Below, in pieces: positions 34,608-42,332 of a stretch of DNA of 64,000 nucleotides (the stretch's first letter is position 1; each line of letters begins with the position of its first letter). Origin of the DNA: JAKOUY01 sp037045185 (lineage in GTDB: Bacteria > Actinomycetota > Acidimicrobiia > Acidimicrobiales > Ilumatobacteraceae); assembly GCA_037045185.1 (NCBI GenBank), contig JBAOHQ010000004.1, forward strand, positions 868,001 through 932,000. Direction: 5' to 3'. Below the pieces are notes generated by a model. That model saw only the letters and a list, made by a program, of their open reading frames with translations. It searched no databases and was not told the origin of the DNA. A program made the translations under genes and the position numbers.

Positions 34608-36762
34608 TCAGCCGGTGGCGGGAGGCGCTCGACCGACCCGCACCTGGCGACCGGGGAATTCCCGGCGGCGAAGTTCGGCGGAGACGAGCCGGATCACGCC
34701 CACCAGTGGCGTGATCACCACGGCGCCGACGAGGCCGCCCGCCGCCGCACCGACCAGCGCGGCCACCATCGCCGCCCATGCCGGGATGTCGATGACCTCA
34801 CCGATGATGGCCGGGTACAGGATGTTGGTCTCGAAGAGCTGGTACACGATGTACACGACCGTGGCGATGACGAAAGGCACCGGCCCGGCGACCAGGGCGA
34901 ACAGCACCAGTGGGACGCCGCCGATGAACCCGCCCACCTGAGGGACGAAGTCCCACAGGAACGCCCACAGGGCGAGCACCGGCGCCAGGCCGATCTGGAG
35001 GGCAAGGGCCAGCACGAGCACCACCGTGCCGTTGATGCCGCAGATCAGCACCGATCCGGCGGCGTAGCCGGCCAGCGCTCGGTGGCTGACGTCGGCCAAG
35101 CGGCGGAACTGGCGGCGGTGCAGCGCTGGCACCCGCCGCTCGACGGCGCGCACGATCCGGCCACCGTCGATCACCAGTGCCGCTGTCAGCAGCAGGATCC
35201 ACAGCACGTCGACGAGTTGCGATCCCAGCGACGGCAGCCAGTTCAGCGATCCGTGCGAGCGCCGCACCAGGGACGGCAGCCGCTCGAGTTGGCGGGTGAC
35301 CACATCGGCGGCGTGGTGCTCCTTCAGCCATCCCCCGACCAGCGGGGCGCCCTCCAGCTTGTGCACCACCGCCGGCACGTTCTGCACGGCCTTCGCCGCC
35401 GACGTCGGACCCTCGTTGACCACGGAGATGCCGATCCCGGTGAACACCGCGGCAATGAGCGTGAAGGTGATCGTCAGGGCCGTGGTTCGCCCGAGGCGCA
35501 GCGTGCGCTGGAGGAAGTCGACCGGGCGGTCGATGGCGACGGCGAACAGGATCGCCAGCGACAACCACACCAGGGTCAGCCCCGAACGGCCGATGATCGA
35601 CCAGCAGATCACGGCCACGACGATGGCGACCGCGACCATGACGATTCCAGTCACACCCCGCGGGATGACCAGCGGGCCCCACCGGTACGCCGACTCCTCG
35701 GAGTACTCGGGCATGGGCAGGCGCACGTCTCGCTGATACGGCGACGTCGCCAGGCACACCCCGATCACGGCCAGGCAGTAGACCAGCAGCGCCGCCGCCG
35801 ATCCGCTGTACGCCACACCGACCGCCAGAGCGATCATCGTGACTCCGACGCCGGGCCTTAGGCTGCGCGCCGTGCGCCGGCGCATCACGACCGCCGCGAC
35901 GCCGACCGCCACCCCGGCGGTGATCATCAGCCGCGGTGCGCCATGGCGCCAACGTCAGCGCCGTGAGCACGAGGGGAAGGAGCCCAATGAGCATCCCGAG
36001 GGTCGGGATCGTCAACCAGAAGCCTGCCCAGGCGGCAATCAGCACGGGCGCCGGCATCCCCAGGGCGATGCCGGGCGCGCTGAGCGCCGCCGTCCACAGC
36101 AGCGACTCGAGGCCGAGGCGGCGAAGGTAGGAACCGGCTCGCCGATCGATGTCGTTGAGCAGCCCCCACACCGGCTCGCGCTCGTCGCGTCGCCACAGGC
36201 GGACGAACCCGGTGACGATCCCGCCGGCGCTGGCATGGATGAACGCCGACAGGACCACCACCACGGTGAGATCCACGACACGCTCACCCACGGCCGGCTC
36301 ACCGTTGATGCCGAACAGGAACTCGCCGGGCAGGTTGGTCAACCAGTCGGTGATGCTGTCCCCGAGGCGCAGGGCGCGAACCACACGGTCGAAGGTCGTG
36401 GTGCCGTTGACGGTGTCGAGCGAGGTGCGGATCGACGCCGCCAGCGAGTCGGCAGTGGCGGTGAGGTCGGAGAGCAGCAGGCCGAGCAGCACACCGGCGC
36501 CGGCGAGGATGATGACGGTGGTCAGGGCGATCGCCGCGCCCTCGCCGAGGCGGCGCTGGACGCGCCGGAACAGCGGGCGGGTCAGCCAGGTGAGCACCAG
36601 GGAGAACGCCACCAGGCCGACGATGTCGGTCACTCGTGACGAGATCGTGGCCAGTGCGACCGCCGCGGCAATGGCCACTGCGACGGCCACGATGGGGCGC
36701 ACTGGCACCCGCGGGCTTACCGGGCTCTCGGGTGTGCTGGGCAGCGCCTCATCCTCGGGCAT
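34608..36762 (-). CDS. Double-length AI-2E (PerM-like) family permease, one apparent frameshift
   Basis: About 717 residues when restored, roughly twice a normal AI-2E protein. The first half (VRPIVAVAVAIAAAVALATISSR ... LRRLGLESLLWTAALSAPGIALG ... WAGFWLTIPTLGMLIGLLPLVL) and the second half (SLAILFAVAIDRPVDFLQR ... SHRALAGYAAGSVLICGINGTVVLVLALALQIG ... WAFLWDFVPQVGGFIGGVPLVLFAL) show the same domain plan. About 14-16 membrane helices. The frame breaks near 35931-35936; removing C from ACCGCGGCTG joins LAPWRTG to LMITAG. The family exports autoinducer-2 or ions. A fusion by duplication is likely; substrate unknown. Confidence 0.78.
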
Positions 36763-36839
36763 GGCGCAGTCTTACCCGATGGCGCCCCGCCGGGCGGCAC
36801 GACGGTGGCGCACCGGCGGCGCCACGGCCCGGCGCTCCC

Positions 36840-36845
36840 TACGAT
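36840..36845 (+). promoter_or_regulatory. -10-like element for a leaderless nitrilase-family message
   Basis: TACGAT ends six bases before the ATG at 36852; no conventional ribosome site. Confidence 0.4.
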
Positions 36846-36851
36846 GTGGGG

Positions 36852-37652
36852 ATGCGAATCGCCGCGGTGCAGCACGACATCGTCTGGGTCGACCGTGCCG
36901 CGAACTTTGCCCGGCTGGCCCCGCAGGTGGCCGCCGCAGCGGCCGGTGGGGCGGATCTGGTGCTGCTGACCGAGACGTTCTCGACCGGGTTCGCCGTCGA
37001 CTCACCCGGGCTGGCCGAGCCCGAGGGCGGCCCGTCGTCGCAGTTCCTCGCCGACCAGGCGGCCGCTCACGGGGTGTGGGTAGGCGGGTCGTGCCCGGAG
37101 ATCCCGGCAGGGTCGGATCCCGCCGACACCCGCCCGGCGAACAGCTTCGTCCTGGCCGGCCCCGACGGCGCCGTGCACCGCTATCACAAGACGCATCCGT
37201 TCACGTTCAGCAACGAGGACCGCTACTTCCGGGCGGGCGAGTCACTGCGCACCCTCGCTCTCGACATCGGCGGCGAGGTGGTCCGGGTGTCGATGTTCGT
37301 CTGCTACGACCTGCGCTTCGCCGACTGCTTCTGGGACGCCGGTCCGGGCACCGATGTGTTCCTGGTCCCGGCCAACTGGCCGGAAAGCCGCCGGCACCAC
37401 TGGCGCTCGCTGCTCGTCGCCCGGGCCATCGAGAACCAGGCGTACGTGGTGGGCTGCAACCGGGTCGGGCGCACGCCAGCGGGGCTCGCCTATGTGGGCG
37501 ACAGCCAGATCGTCGACCCGTTGGGCGAGGTCCTCGCCGGGGCGTCGCAGGGCGAGACCATCCTGTTCGCCGACATCCACCCGGCGACGGTGGCCGACGT
37601 GCGTGACCGGTTCCGCTTCCTGCCCGATCGCCGCCCGATCAGTCGCGGCTGA
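36852..37652 (+). CDS. Carbon-nitrogen hydrolase, omega-amidase-like
   Basis: 266 residues of the nitrilase superfamily with the Glu-Lys-Cys triad: LLTETFSTGF (Glu about 41), RYHKTHPF (Lys about 114), FVCYDLRF (Cys about 150). The protein ends in a region like YafV/Nit2 omega-amidases (SRRHHWRSLLVARAIENQAYVVGCNRVG). Omega-amidases hydrolyse alpha-ketoglutaramate or its methionine-salvage equivalent, made by transaminases such as the one encoded tail-to-tail here. Its 3' end overlaps that gene by 14 bases. Confidence 0.85.
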   Translation: MRIAAVQHDIVWVDRAANFARLAPQVAAAAAGGADLVLLTETFSTGFAVDSPGLAEPEGGPSSQFLADQAAAHGVWVGGSCPEIPAGSDPADTRPANSFVLAGPDGAVHRYHKTHPFTFSNEDRYFRAGESLRTLALDIGGEVVRVSMFVCYDLRFADCFWDAGPGTDVFLVPANWPESRRHHWRSLLVARAIENQAYVVGCNRVGRTPAGLAYVGDSQIVDPLGEVLAGASQGETILFADIHPATVADVRDRFRFLPDRRPISRG

Positions 37653-38817
37653 GCCGGGCCACCGCTTCGTCCAGCACCTCGGGCCGCTTGCAGAACGCGA
37701 AGCGAACGAGGTGACGGCCCTCGTGCTTGTTGGCGTAGAACACCTCGTTGGGGATCGCCACGACGCCGTGGGTGTGGGGTAGCTCGCGGCAGTAGGCCAT
37801 CCCGTCACCGTCGGGCCGCACCGGCCGGATGTCCACCGTCACGAAGTACGTGCCGCTGGTGGGGAACACGGTCAACCCGGCGCTGGCCAGGCCGGGAGCG
37901 AGGCGATCGCGCTTGGCCTGCAGGTCGGCGGCGACGTCGGTGAAGTACTGGTCGGGCAGGTCCAAGCCGACGGCGATGGCCGGCTGGAAGGGCGCTCCGT
38001 TGACGTAGGTGAGGAACTGCTTGGCGGTGCGCGCCGCGGTCACCAGATCCGGTGGGCCGCACAGCCAACCGATCTTCCAGCCGGTCGTGTTGAACGTCTT
38101 GCCGCCGCTGGAGATGACCAGGGTGCGCTCGCGCATGGCGAACAGGGTGGCCAGCGGGACGTGCGCCGTGCCGTCGAAGACGAGGTGCTCGTAGACCTCG
38201 TCGCAGATGACGATCAGGTCGAACTCCACGGCGAGATCGGCGATCGCCTGGCGATCGGCGGCGTCGAGCACCATCCCGGTGGGGTTGTGCGGCGAGTTGA
38301 TCAGCAGCGCCTTGGTCTTCGGCGTGATCGCGGCATGCAGGGCGTCGATGTCGGGCCGGTAGTTCGGAGGGCGCAGCGTCACCGGCTTGGCCACGGCGCC
38401 GGCCAGGGCGATGCACGCCTGGTAGCTGTCGTACATCGGCTCGAACACGACCACCTCGTCGCCCGTGTCGAGCAACCCGAGCAATGCCCCGGCCAGCGCC
38501 TCGGTGGCCCCGGCGGTGACCAACACCTCGGTGTCGGGGTCGTACACCAGCCCGTAGAACCGCTGCTGGTGACGGGCGACCGCCTCGCGCAGCACGGCCA
38601 TCCCCGGGCCGGGCGGGTACTGGTTGACGCCACCGTTGATCGCCTCGATCGCCGCGTCCAACACAGCCCGCGGACCGTCGGTGTCCGGGAACCCCTGGCC
38701 GAGGTTGATGCTGCCGGTCTGGGTCGCCAGGGCGCTCATCTCGGCGAAGATGGTGGTGCCGAACCCTTGCAGTTTCGAGGTCAGGTGAGGAACGCGGAGG
38801 CTCGGCGTGAATGGCAC
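37639..38817 (-). CDS. Class I/II aminotransferase, glutamine-transaminase/methionine-aminotransferase type
   Basis: 392 residues of fold-type I PLP enzymes. INLGQGFPDTDGP at the N-terminus, INSPHNPTG, VICDEVYEHLVFDGTAH and the PLP-lysine segment SSGGKTFNTTGWKIGW (Lys about 235) match the YbdL/kynurenine-aminotransferase group, which prefers glutamine, methionine and aromatic amino acids. The C-terminal Arg for the substrate carboxylate is in HLVRFAFCK. Together with the omega-amidase-like gene on the other strand it could run the glutaminase II (transaminase plus omega-amidase) route. A DapC-type role is an alternative. Confidence 0.87.
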   Translation of the reverse strand: MPFTPSLRVPHLTSKLQGFGTTIFAEMSALATQTGSINLGQGFPDTDGPRAVLDAAIEAINGGVNQYPPGPGMAVLREAVARHQQRFYGLVYDPDTEVLVTAGATEALAGALLGLLDTGDEVVVFEPMYDSYQACIALAGAVAKPVTLRPPNYRPDIDALHAAITPKTKALLINSPHNPTGMVLDAADRQAIADLAVEFDLIVICDEVYEHLVFDGTAHVPLATLFAMRERTLVISSGGKTFNTTGWKIGWLCGPPDLVTAARTAKQFLTYVNGAPFQPAIAVGLDLPDQYFTDVAADLQAKRDRLAPGLASAGLTVFPTSGTYFVTVDIRPVRPDGDGMAYCRELPHTHGVVAIPNEVFYANKHEGRHLVRFAFCKRPEVLDEAVARLSRD

Positions 38818-38854
38818 GGGCCCACGCTACGTCGCGCCTGGCGGGTGGGGCGTC

Positions 38855-38894
38855 CCGTCAGCGGGATGGATGCCCGACTCCATCCCGCTGACGG
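38855..38894 (-). terminator. Hairpin terminator after the cupredoxin gene
   Basis: A perfect 15-base stem (CCGTCAGCGGGATGG / CCATCCCGCTGACGG) with a 10-base loop, 18 bases past the cupredoxin stop on the minus strand. It separates that gene from the aminotransferase gene downstream. Confidence 0.75.
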
Positions 38895-38911
38895 TGATCG
38901 TGTGGGCGGTG

Positions 38912-39370
38912 TCACCCCTTGACGACGAGGGCGCCCTTCATCGAGCTGTGGATCTCGCAGTGCACCGGGTACGAGCCGGCCGTGGCGGGCGCCGTGACGG
39001 TTGCGGTCTTGCCGCCGCCCACCGAGACGGTGAAGCTGCCGTCGTCGGCGGTGAGCGTGTGCGACGCGCCGTCGTCGTTGGTGACCGAGATCTGCGCCCC
39101 GGGAGTGACGCTTGCGGGCAGTTGGAAGGCGAAGCCGGAGATCGTTGCCGTGGCCGACGATCCACCGGGGGCCGCGCCGGTGCCTGCGCCGGCCGTGGTG
39201 CCGCCTGGCGCGGTGGTGCCGCCAGCAGGCGTGCCGTACGGATCGTTGGCCGCTGCAGAGGTCTTGGTGTCGTTCTTCTTGGTGTCGTTCTTCTTGTCGT
39301 CACCGCATGCGGCGAGCAGCCCGGTGGTGAGGACGACGGCAGCCAGGCTGCGCAGCAGTGGACGGTTCAT
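38912..39370 (-). CDS. Cupredoxin-domain lipoprotein
   Basis: 152 residues. Signal peptide with lipobox LLAAC (Cys about 22), then a charged DDKKNDTKKNDTK spacer and a Gly/Thr/Ala linker. The C-terminal half is a plastocyanin/azurin-like beta barrel with copper ligands His in DGASHTLT and the C-x-x-H-x4-M-type loop HCEIHSSMKG. It probably carries electrons or binds copper outside the membrane. It is a single gene on its strand with its own terminator. No partner oxidase is next to it. Confidence 0.87.
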   Translation of the reverse strand: MNRPLLRSLAAVVLTTGLLAACGDDKKNDTKKNDTKTSAAANDPYGTPAGGTTAPGGTTAGAGTGAAPGGSSATATISGFAFQLPASVTPGAQISVTNDDGASHTLTADDGSFTVSVGGGKTATVTAPATAGSYPVHCEIHSSMKGALVVKG

Positions 39371-39471
39371 GGTGGGTGCCCCCTCAGTTGGCGGCAGGTG
39401 CGCCGCTCGGTCGTTCGGGGAATGGTACGACGTCAGCGTCGGGTCGGTTCACGAGTCCCGGTCGTGGCGGG

Positions 39472-39975
39472 TCAGCTGACCGGCGCGTCGACGCCGAGGC
39501 TCTCCGGGCCGAACGACTGCGGCAGCAACTCGGCCAGCGTGAACGTGACGCGCAGGCCGGCGGGCCCGCAGGCGTGGATGGGCGTGTCCGGGCCGGCGAA
39601 CTCGCGGATCTTCTGGCGGCACCCCCCGCAGCACGTCGCCAGCATCTCGCCGTCGGCGACGGTGAGCACCGCGGTGATGCGCCGCTCACCGGCGGAGACC
39701 ATCGCGGCGATCGCCGATGCCTCGGCGCACCAGCCCTGCGGGTACGCCGCGTTCTCCACGTTGGCGCCGGCGTAGATGGTCCCCGACTCGCTGCACACCG
39801 CGGCGCCGACGCGAAAGCCGCTGTAGGGCGCATGGGCGTTGGACTGCGCGGCACGCGCCGCGGCGAACAGATCAGCGACCCGGTCATTGACCCGGTCGTC
39901 GACCCGTGGCTCGCCGTGCTGGGGTTCGACGGCGCCGTGTCCGTCGGGATGTTGGGCATGGCCGGTGGTGGTCAC
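39472..39975 (-). CDS. cdd: Cytidine deaminase
   Basis: 167 residues. The catalytic zinc site is CAEASA (C-x-E pattern reads H/C-A-E), and the second half-site is CCGGCRQ. YSGFRVGAAV and NVENAAYPQGWCAE are diagnostic of tetrameric Cdd. It deaminates cytidine and deoxycytidine for pyrimidine salvage. The first 35 residues (His/Asp/Val-rich, DDRVNDRVADL) are an extension beyond the usual 130-residue protein; a start nearer VADLFAAARAAQ is possible. It is upstream of the cupredoxin gene, 101 bases away, and divergent from the acyltransferase. Confidence 0.9.
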   Translation of the reverse strand: MTTTGHAQHPDGHGAVEPQHGEPRVDDRVNDRVADLFAAARAAQSNAHAPYSGFRVGAAVCSESGTIYAGANVENAAYPQGWCAEASAIAAMVSAGERRITAVLTVADGEMLATCCGGCRQKIREFAGPDTPIHACGPAGLRVTFTLAELLPQSFGPESLGVDAPVS

Positions 39976-40031
39976 CCGGCCAGGCTATGGCTGGATGTGC
40001 CGGGCGGCGGGTGACGTGCCACGATGAGCGC

Positions 40032-40877
40032 ATGTCCAGCGTTGCCCGCCGCCTGTCGATCCGCCGGTTCATGCTCGGCAATCCGGTCATGCGGACCGTC
40101 CTGTCGCTCTGGGCGTGGTTGGTCCTCGGCATCGTCATCATCGTCTGGCTGCCGCTGGTCGCCATCGTGTGGGCGGTGACGGCGCCGTTCGACCAGGGCC
40201 GCTATGCCGCCGGTTACCTGTTCCGCAAGCTCACGGTGGTGCATCAGACGCTGAACCCGCTGTGGCACTTCCATACCTCCGGTGTGACGATCACCGACCC
40301 GCGCCGCCCGTACATCGTGGTCTCCAACCACCAGAGCTTCGTCGACATCCTGCTGATCTCACACCTGCCGTGGGAGATGAAGTGGCTGTCGAAGGCTGAC
40401 TTCTTCAAGTACCCGCTGATCGGCTGGATGATGCGCATGGCCGGCGACGTGTCGCTGGTGCGCGGCGAGCGCGACAGCGCCAAGCAGGCCATGGACGCCT
40501 GCCGTGACCGCCTGTCCAAGCGGGTCAGCGTGATGATCTTCCCCGAGGGGACACGCAGCCGGACCGGCGAGCTGCAGCCGTTCAAGAACGGCGCGTTCCG
40601 CCTGGCCATCGAGACCGGTACGCCGATCCTCCCGCTCGTCGTCAACGGCGCGTACACGGCGCTGGTCAAGGGCGACTGGCGCTTCGGGGTCAGCAACGCC
40701 GAGGTCCGCGTCCTGGCCCCGATCGAGACCGCCGGGATGGAAGCCAAGGACTTCGGCGCGCTGCGTGATCGAGTTCACGCCCTGATCGGCGCCGAGTTGG
40801 CGGCGATGCGCGCCGCTGGCGCCGGCGAAGTACCCGCCGGGTTACCATCCTGCGATGGCCCGGCTGAACATCCCTGA
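40032..40877 (+). CDS. 1-acyl-sn-glycerol-3-phosphate acyltransferase family protein
   Basis: 281 residues. One or two N-terminal helices (LSLWAWLVLGIVIIVWLPLVAIVW), then the PlsC motifs: block I NHQSFVD (H-x4-D, about 97), block III FPEGTRS (about 175), block IV LPLVVNGA. It would make phosphatidic acid from lysophosphatidic acid at the membrane. The start is MSSVARRL, preceded by a CACGAT element at -12, again consistent with leaderless expression. Its 3' end overlaps the next gene by 23 bases in another frame. Confidence 0.87.
   Translation: MSSVARRLSIRRFMLGNPVMRTVLSLWAWLVLGIVIIVWLPLVAIVWAVTAPFDQGRYAAGYLFRKLTVVHQTLNPLWHFHTSGVTITDPRRPYIVVSNHQSFVDILLISHLPWEMKWLSKADFFKYPLIGWMMRMAGDVSLVRGERDSAKQAMDACRDRLSKRVSVMIFPEGTRSRTGELQPFKNGAFRLAIETGTPILPLVVNGAYTALVKGDWRFGVSNAEVRVLAPIETAGMEAKDFGALRDRVHALIGAELAAMRAAGAGEVPAGLPSCDGPAEHP
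40843..40848 (+). promoter_or_regulatory. -10-like element for a leaderless AhpD-like selenoprotein message
   Basis: TACCAT ends six bases before the ATG at 40855, inside the end of the acyltransferase gene. Confidence 0.4.
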
Positions 40878-41358
40878 CGGCGACGGCGACGACTACCTCC
40901 GCCTCGGGCTGCTGTCGCCCACGGTGTCCCGGGCGGCGGGCATGTTCAGTCGCACGGTCTACGCAGAGGCCGACGTGCCGGTGCGCCAACGGGAGTTGAT
41001 GCGCATGCGCGTCGCCCAGATCAACCAGTGCGTCATATGAATGGATGCCCGCGCTGCGCAGTTGGCGCAGGATGACCCGAACGCCGCAGCGGTGGATCTC
41101 GACGAGGCGTCCTATCTGCACGTCGGCGAGTGGCGCACCTATGCGGGCTACAGCGACCTCGACCGGGCGTGCATCGAGTACGCCGAGAAGTTCTGCATCG
41201 ATCATCTGGCCATCGACCAGGCGATGATCGACCGCCTCCGGCAGTGGTTCTCCGACAGCCAGATCCTCGACATCACCTACTCGATCGGCAGTTGGGTGGC
41301 GCTCGGGCGGACGATGCAGATCATGCAGGTCCACGCCGGCTGCGCGCTGCGGGTGTGA
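40855..41358 (+). CDS. AhpD/carboxymuconolactone-decarboxylase-family protein, probable selenoprotein (TGA codon 62)
   Basis: 167 residues if TGA at 41038-41040 is read through. The N-terminal half ends RELMRMRVAQINQCVI, then TGA, then MDARAAQLAQDD and a C-terminal half with ACIEYAEKFCIDHLAIDQ and FSDSQILDITYSIG. These are one continuous, same-frame CMD/AhpD protein. The TGA sits exactly where the second Cys of the redox CxxC occurs (C59-V-I-U62). A 6-base-pair hairpin with G in its loop lies 13 bases after the TGA, as in bacterial SECIS elements. The family reduces peroxides or acts as a thiol-disulphide enzyme. A Cys-to-stop sequencing error is the main alternative; other errors here are indels. 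Confidence 0.68.
41054..41070 (+). promoter_or_regulatory. Candidate bacterial SECIS hairpin
   Basis: Stem CTGCGC/GCGCAG (6 pairs) with loop AGTTG starts 13 bases after the in-frame TGA, putting the loop 19 bases from it. Bacterial SECIS elements need a small stem-loop at about 16-37 bases with a G among the first two loop bases; both hold (AG, then U). Confidence 0.55.
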
Positions 41359-41379
41359 GCTCGCCCCGCCCGGCTGATG

Positions 41380-42330
41380 TCAGCGGCGGAGGGCGCTGCG
41401 CAACTTGGCGTCGGGCGCCGGCCGGGCGCCGAGGTGCTCGATGACCCACGCCGAGATGCGCGTGGCGTACCTCGCCGCGGCGACGGCGTCGCCCTGGTCG
41501 AGGTACGAGGCGAGGAACGCGCCGGCGAAGGAGTCACCGGCGCCGGTGGCGTCGACCAGGTTGTTGGTCCCCGCCGGCACCGGGGTACCCACCCCGTCCT
41601 GCCACACCAGCGCGCCGTCGGCGTCGAGCTTGAGCATGATCAGCGCACCCGGGAACAGCGCTGCGAGGGCCTCGGCGATCTCCGCCGGGTCGTCCAGCCC
41701 GCCGGTCAGGATGCTGCCCTCCTCCTTGTTCGGCAGGAGGATGTCGATGCCCAAGTCCTTGGTCACCGCCAGGAACTGACCCACGCCCATCTCGCCGATC
41801 ATCTGGAACGAGCCGGGATCGAACGACAGCGTGCCGCCGCTGTCCTGGACGATGTGCGCGGCCTCGCGCACGGCGGCGCGCGGCGGGTCGACGAAGAACG
41901 ACCAGGCGGTGAGGTGCAGGTGCCGGGCCCGGCGCAGCAGCGGCCGGGGGAGCTCCGAGGGCAGCAGGTAGAAGTCGGCGCCGTGACCGGACACCATCGA
42001 GCGCTCACCCGTGTGGTCGACGAACACGGCAACCGACCCGGTGAGGTGGGCGTCGTCCGCCACCAGGTGGGCCACGACCCGCTCCCGGTCGAGGTCCTCC
42101 TCGGCCAGCTGGCCGAAGCGGTCGCGGCCGATCTTGCCGATGAAGTGCGTCTCGATCCCGGCGCGCCTGGCCCACACGGCCACGTTCGCCGCGCTCCCGC
42201 CCGGCGTCAGCATCACCTCGCCGAAGGTGTCACCGCCGCGCAGCAGTTCGGAGTTGGCGCGGATCAGCACGTCCCAGGCGAAGTCACCGATGACGCACAG
42301 CGGCCCCGATTCGACCGCCGGCTCCGCCAC
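41380..42330 (-). CDS. PfkB-family carbohydrate kinase
   Basis: 316 residues. The N-terminal signature is GGSAANVAVWARRAG with IGKIGRDRFGQ; the catalytic C-terminal signature is DATGAGDSFAGAFLASYL (Asp about 257), together with LPNKEEGSILTG. The fold phosphorylates sugars or nucleosides (ribokinase/adenosine kinase type). Substrate choice is not readable. It starts two bases after the topA stop on the same strand, so it may ride on the topA transcript. Confidence 0.87.
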   Translation of the reverse strand: MAEPAVESGPLCVIGDFAWDVLIRANSELLRGGDTFGEVMLTPGGSAANVAVWARRAGIETHFIGKIGRDRFGQLAEEDLDRERVVAHLVADDAHLTGSVAVFVDHTGERSMVSGHGADFYLLPSELPRPLLRRARHLHLTAWSFFVDPPRAAVREAAHIVQDSGGTLSFDPGSFQMIGEMGVGQFLAVTKDLGIDILLPNKEEGSILTGGLDDPAEIAEALAALFPGALIMLKLDADGALVWQDGVGTPVPAGTNNLVDATGAGDSFAGAFLASYLDQGDAVAAARYATRISAWVIEHLGARPAPDAKLRSALRR

Positions 42331-42332
42331 CG

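Noticed and set aside
1497..36762. Programmed ribosomal frameshifting in the broken genes
   Set aside because: Nine unrelated genes are affected, no slippery heptamers or conserved pseudoknots are seen, and the breaks share an indel pattern typical of sequencing error.
40855..41358. Reading the AhpD-like locus as two short genes
   Set aside because: Both halves are in one frame, neither is a whole domain, and the break is a single TGA at a redox-Cys position.
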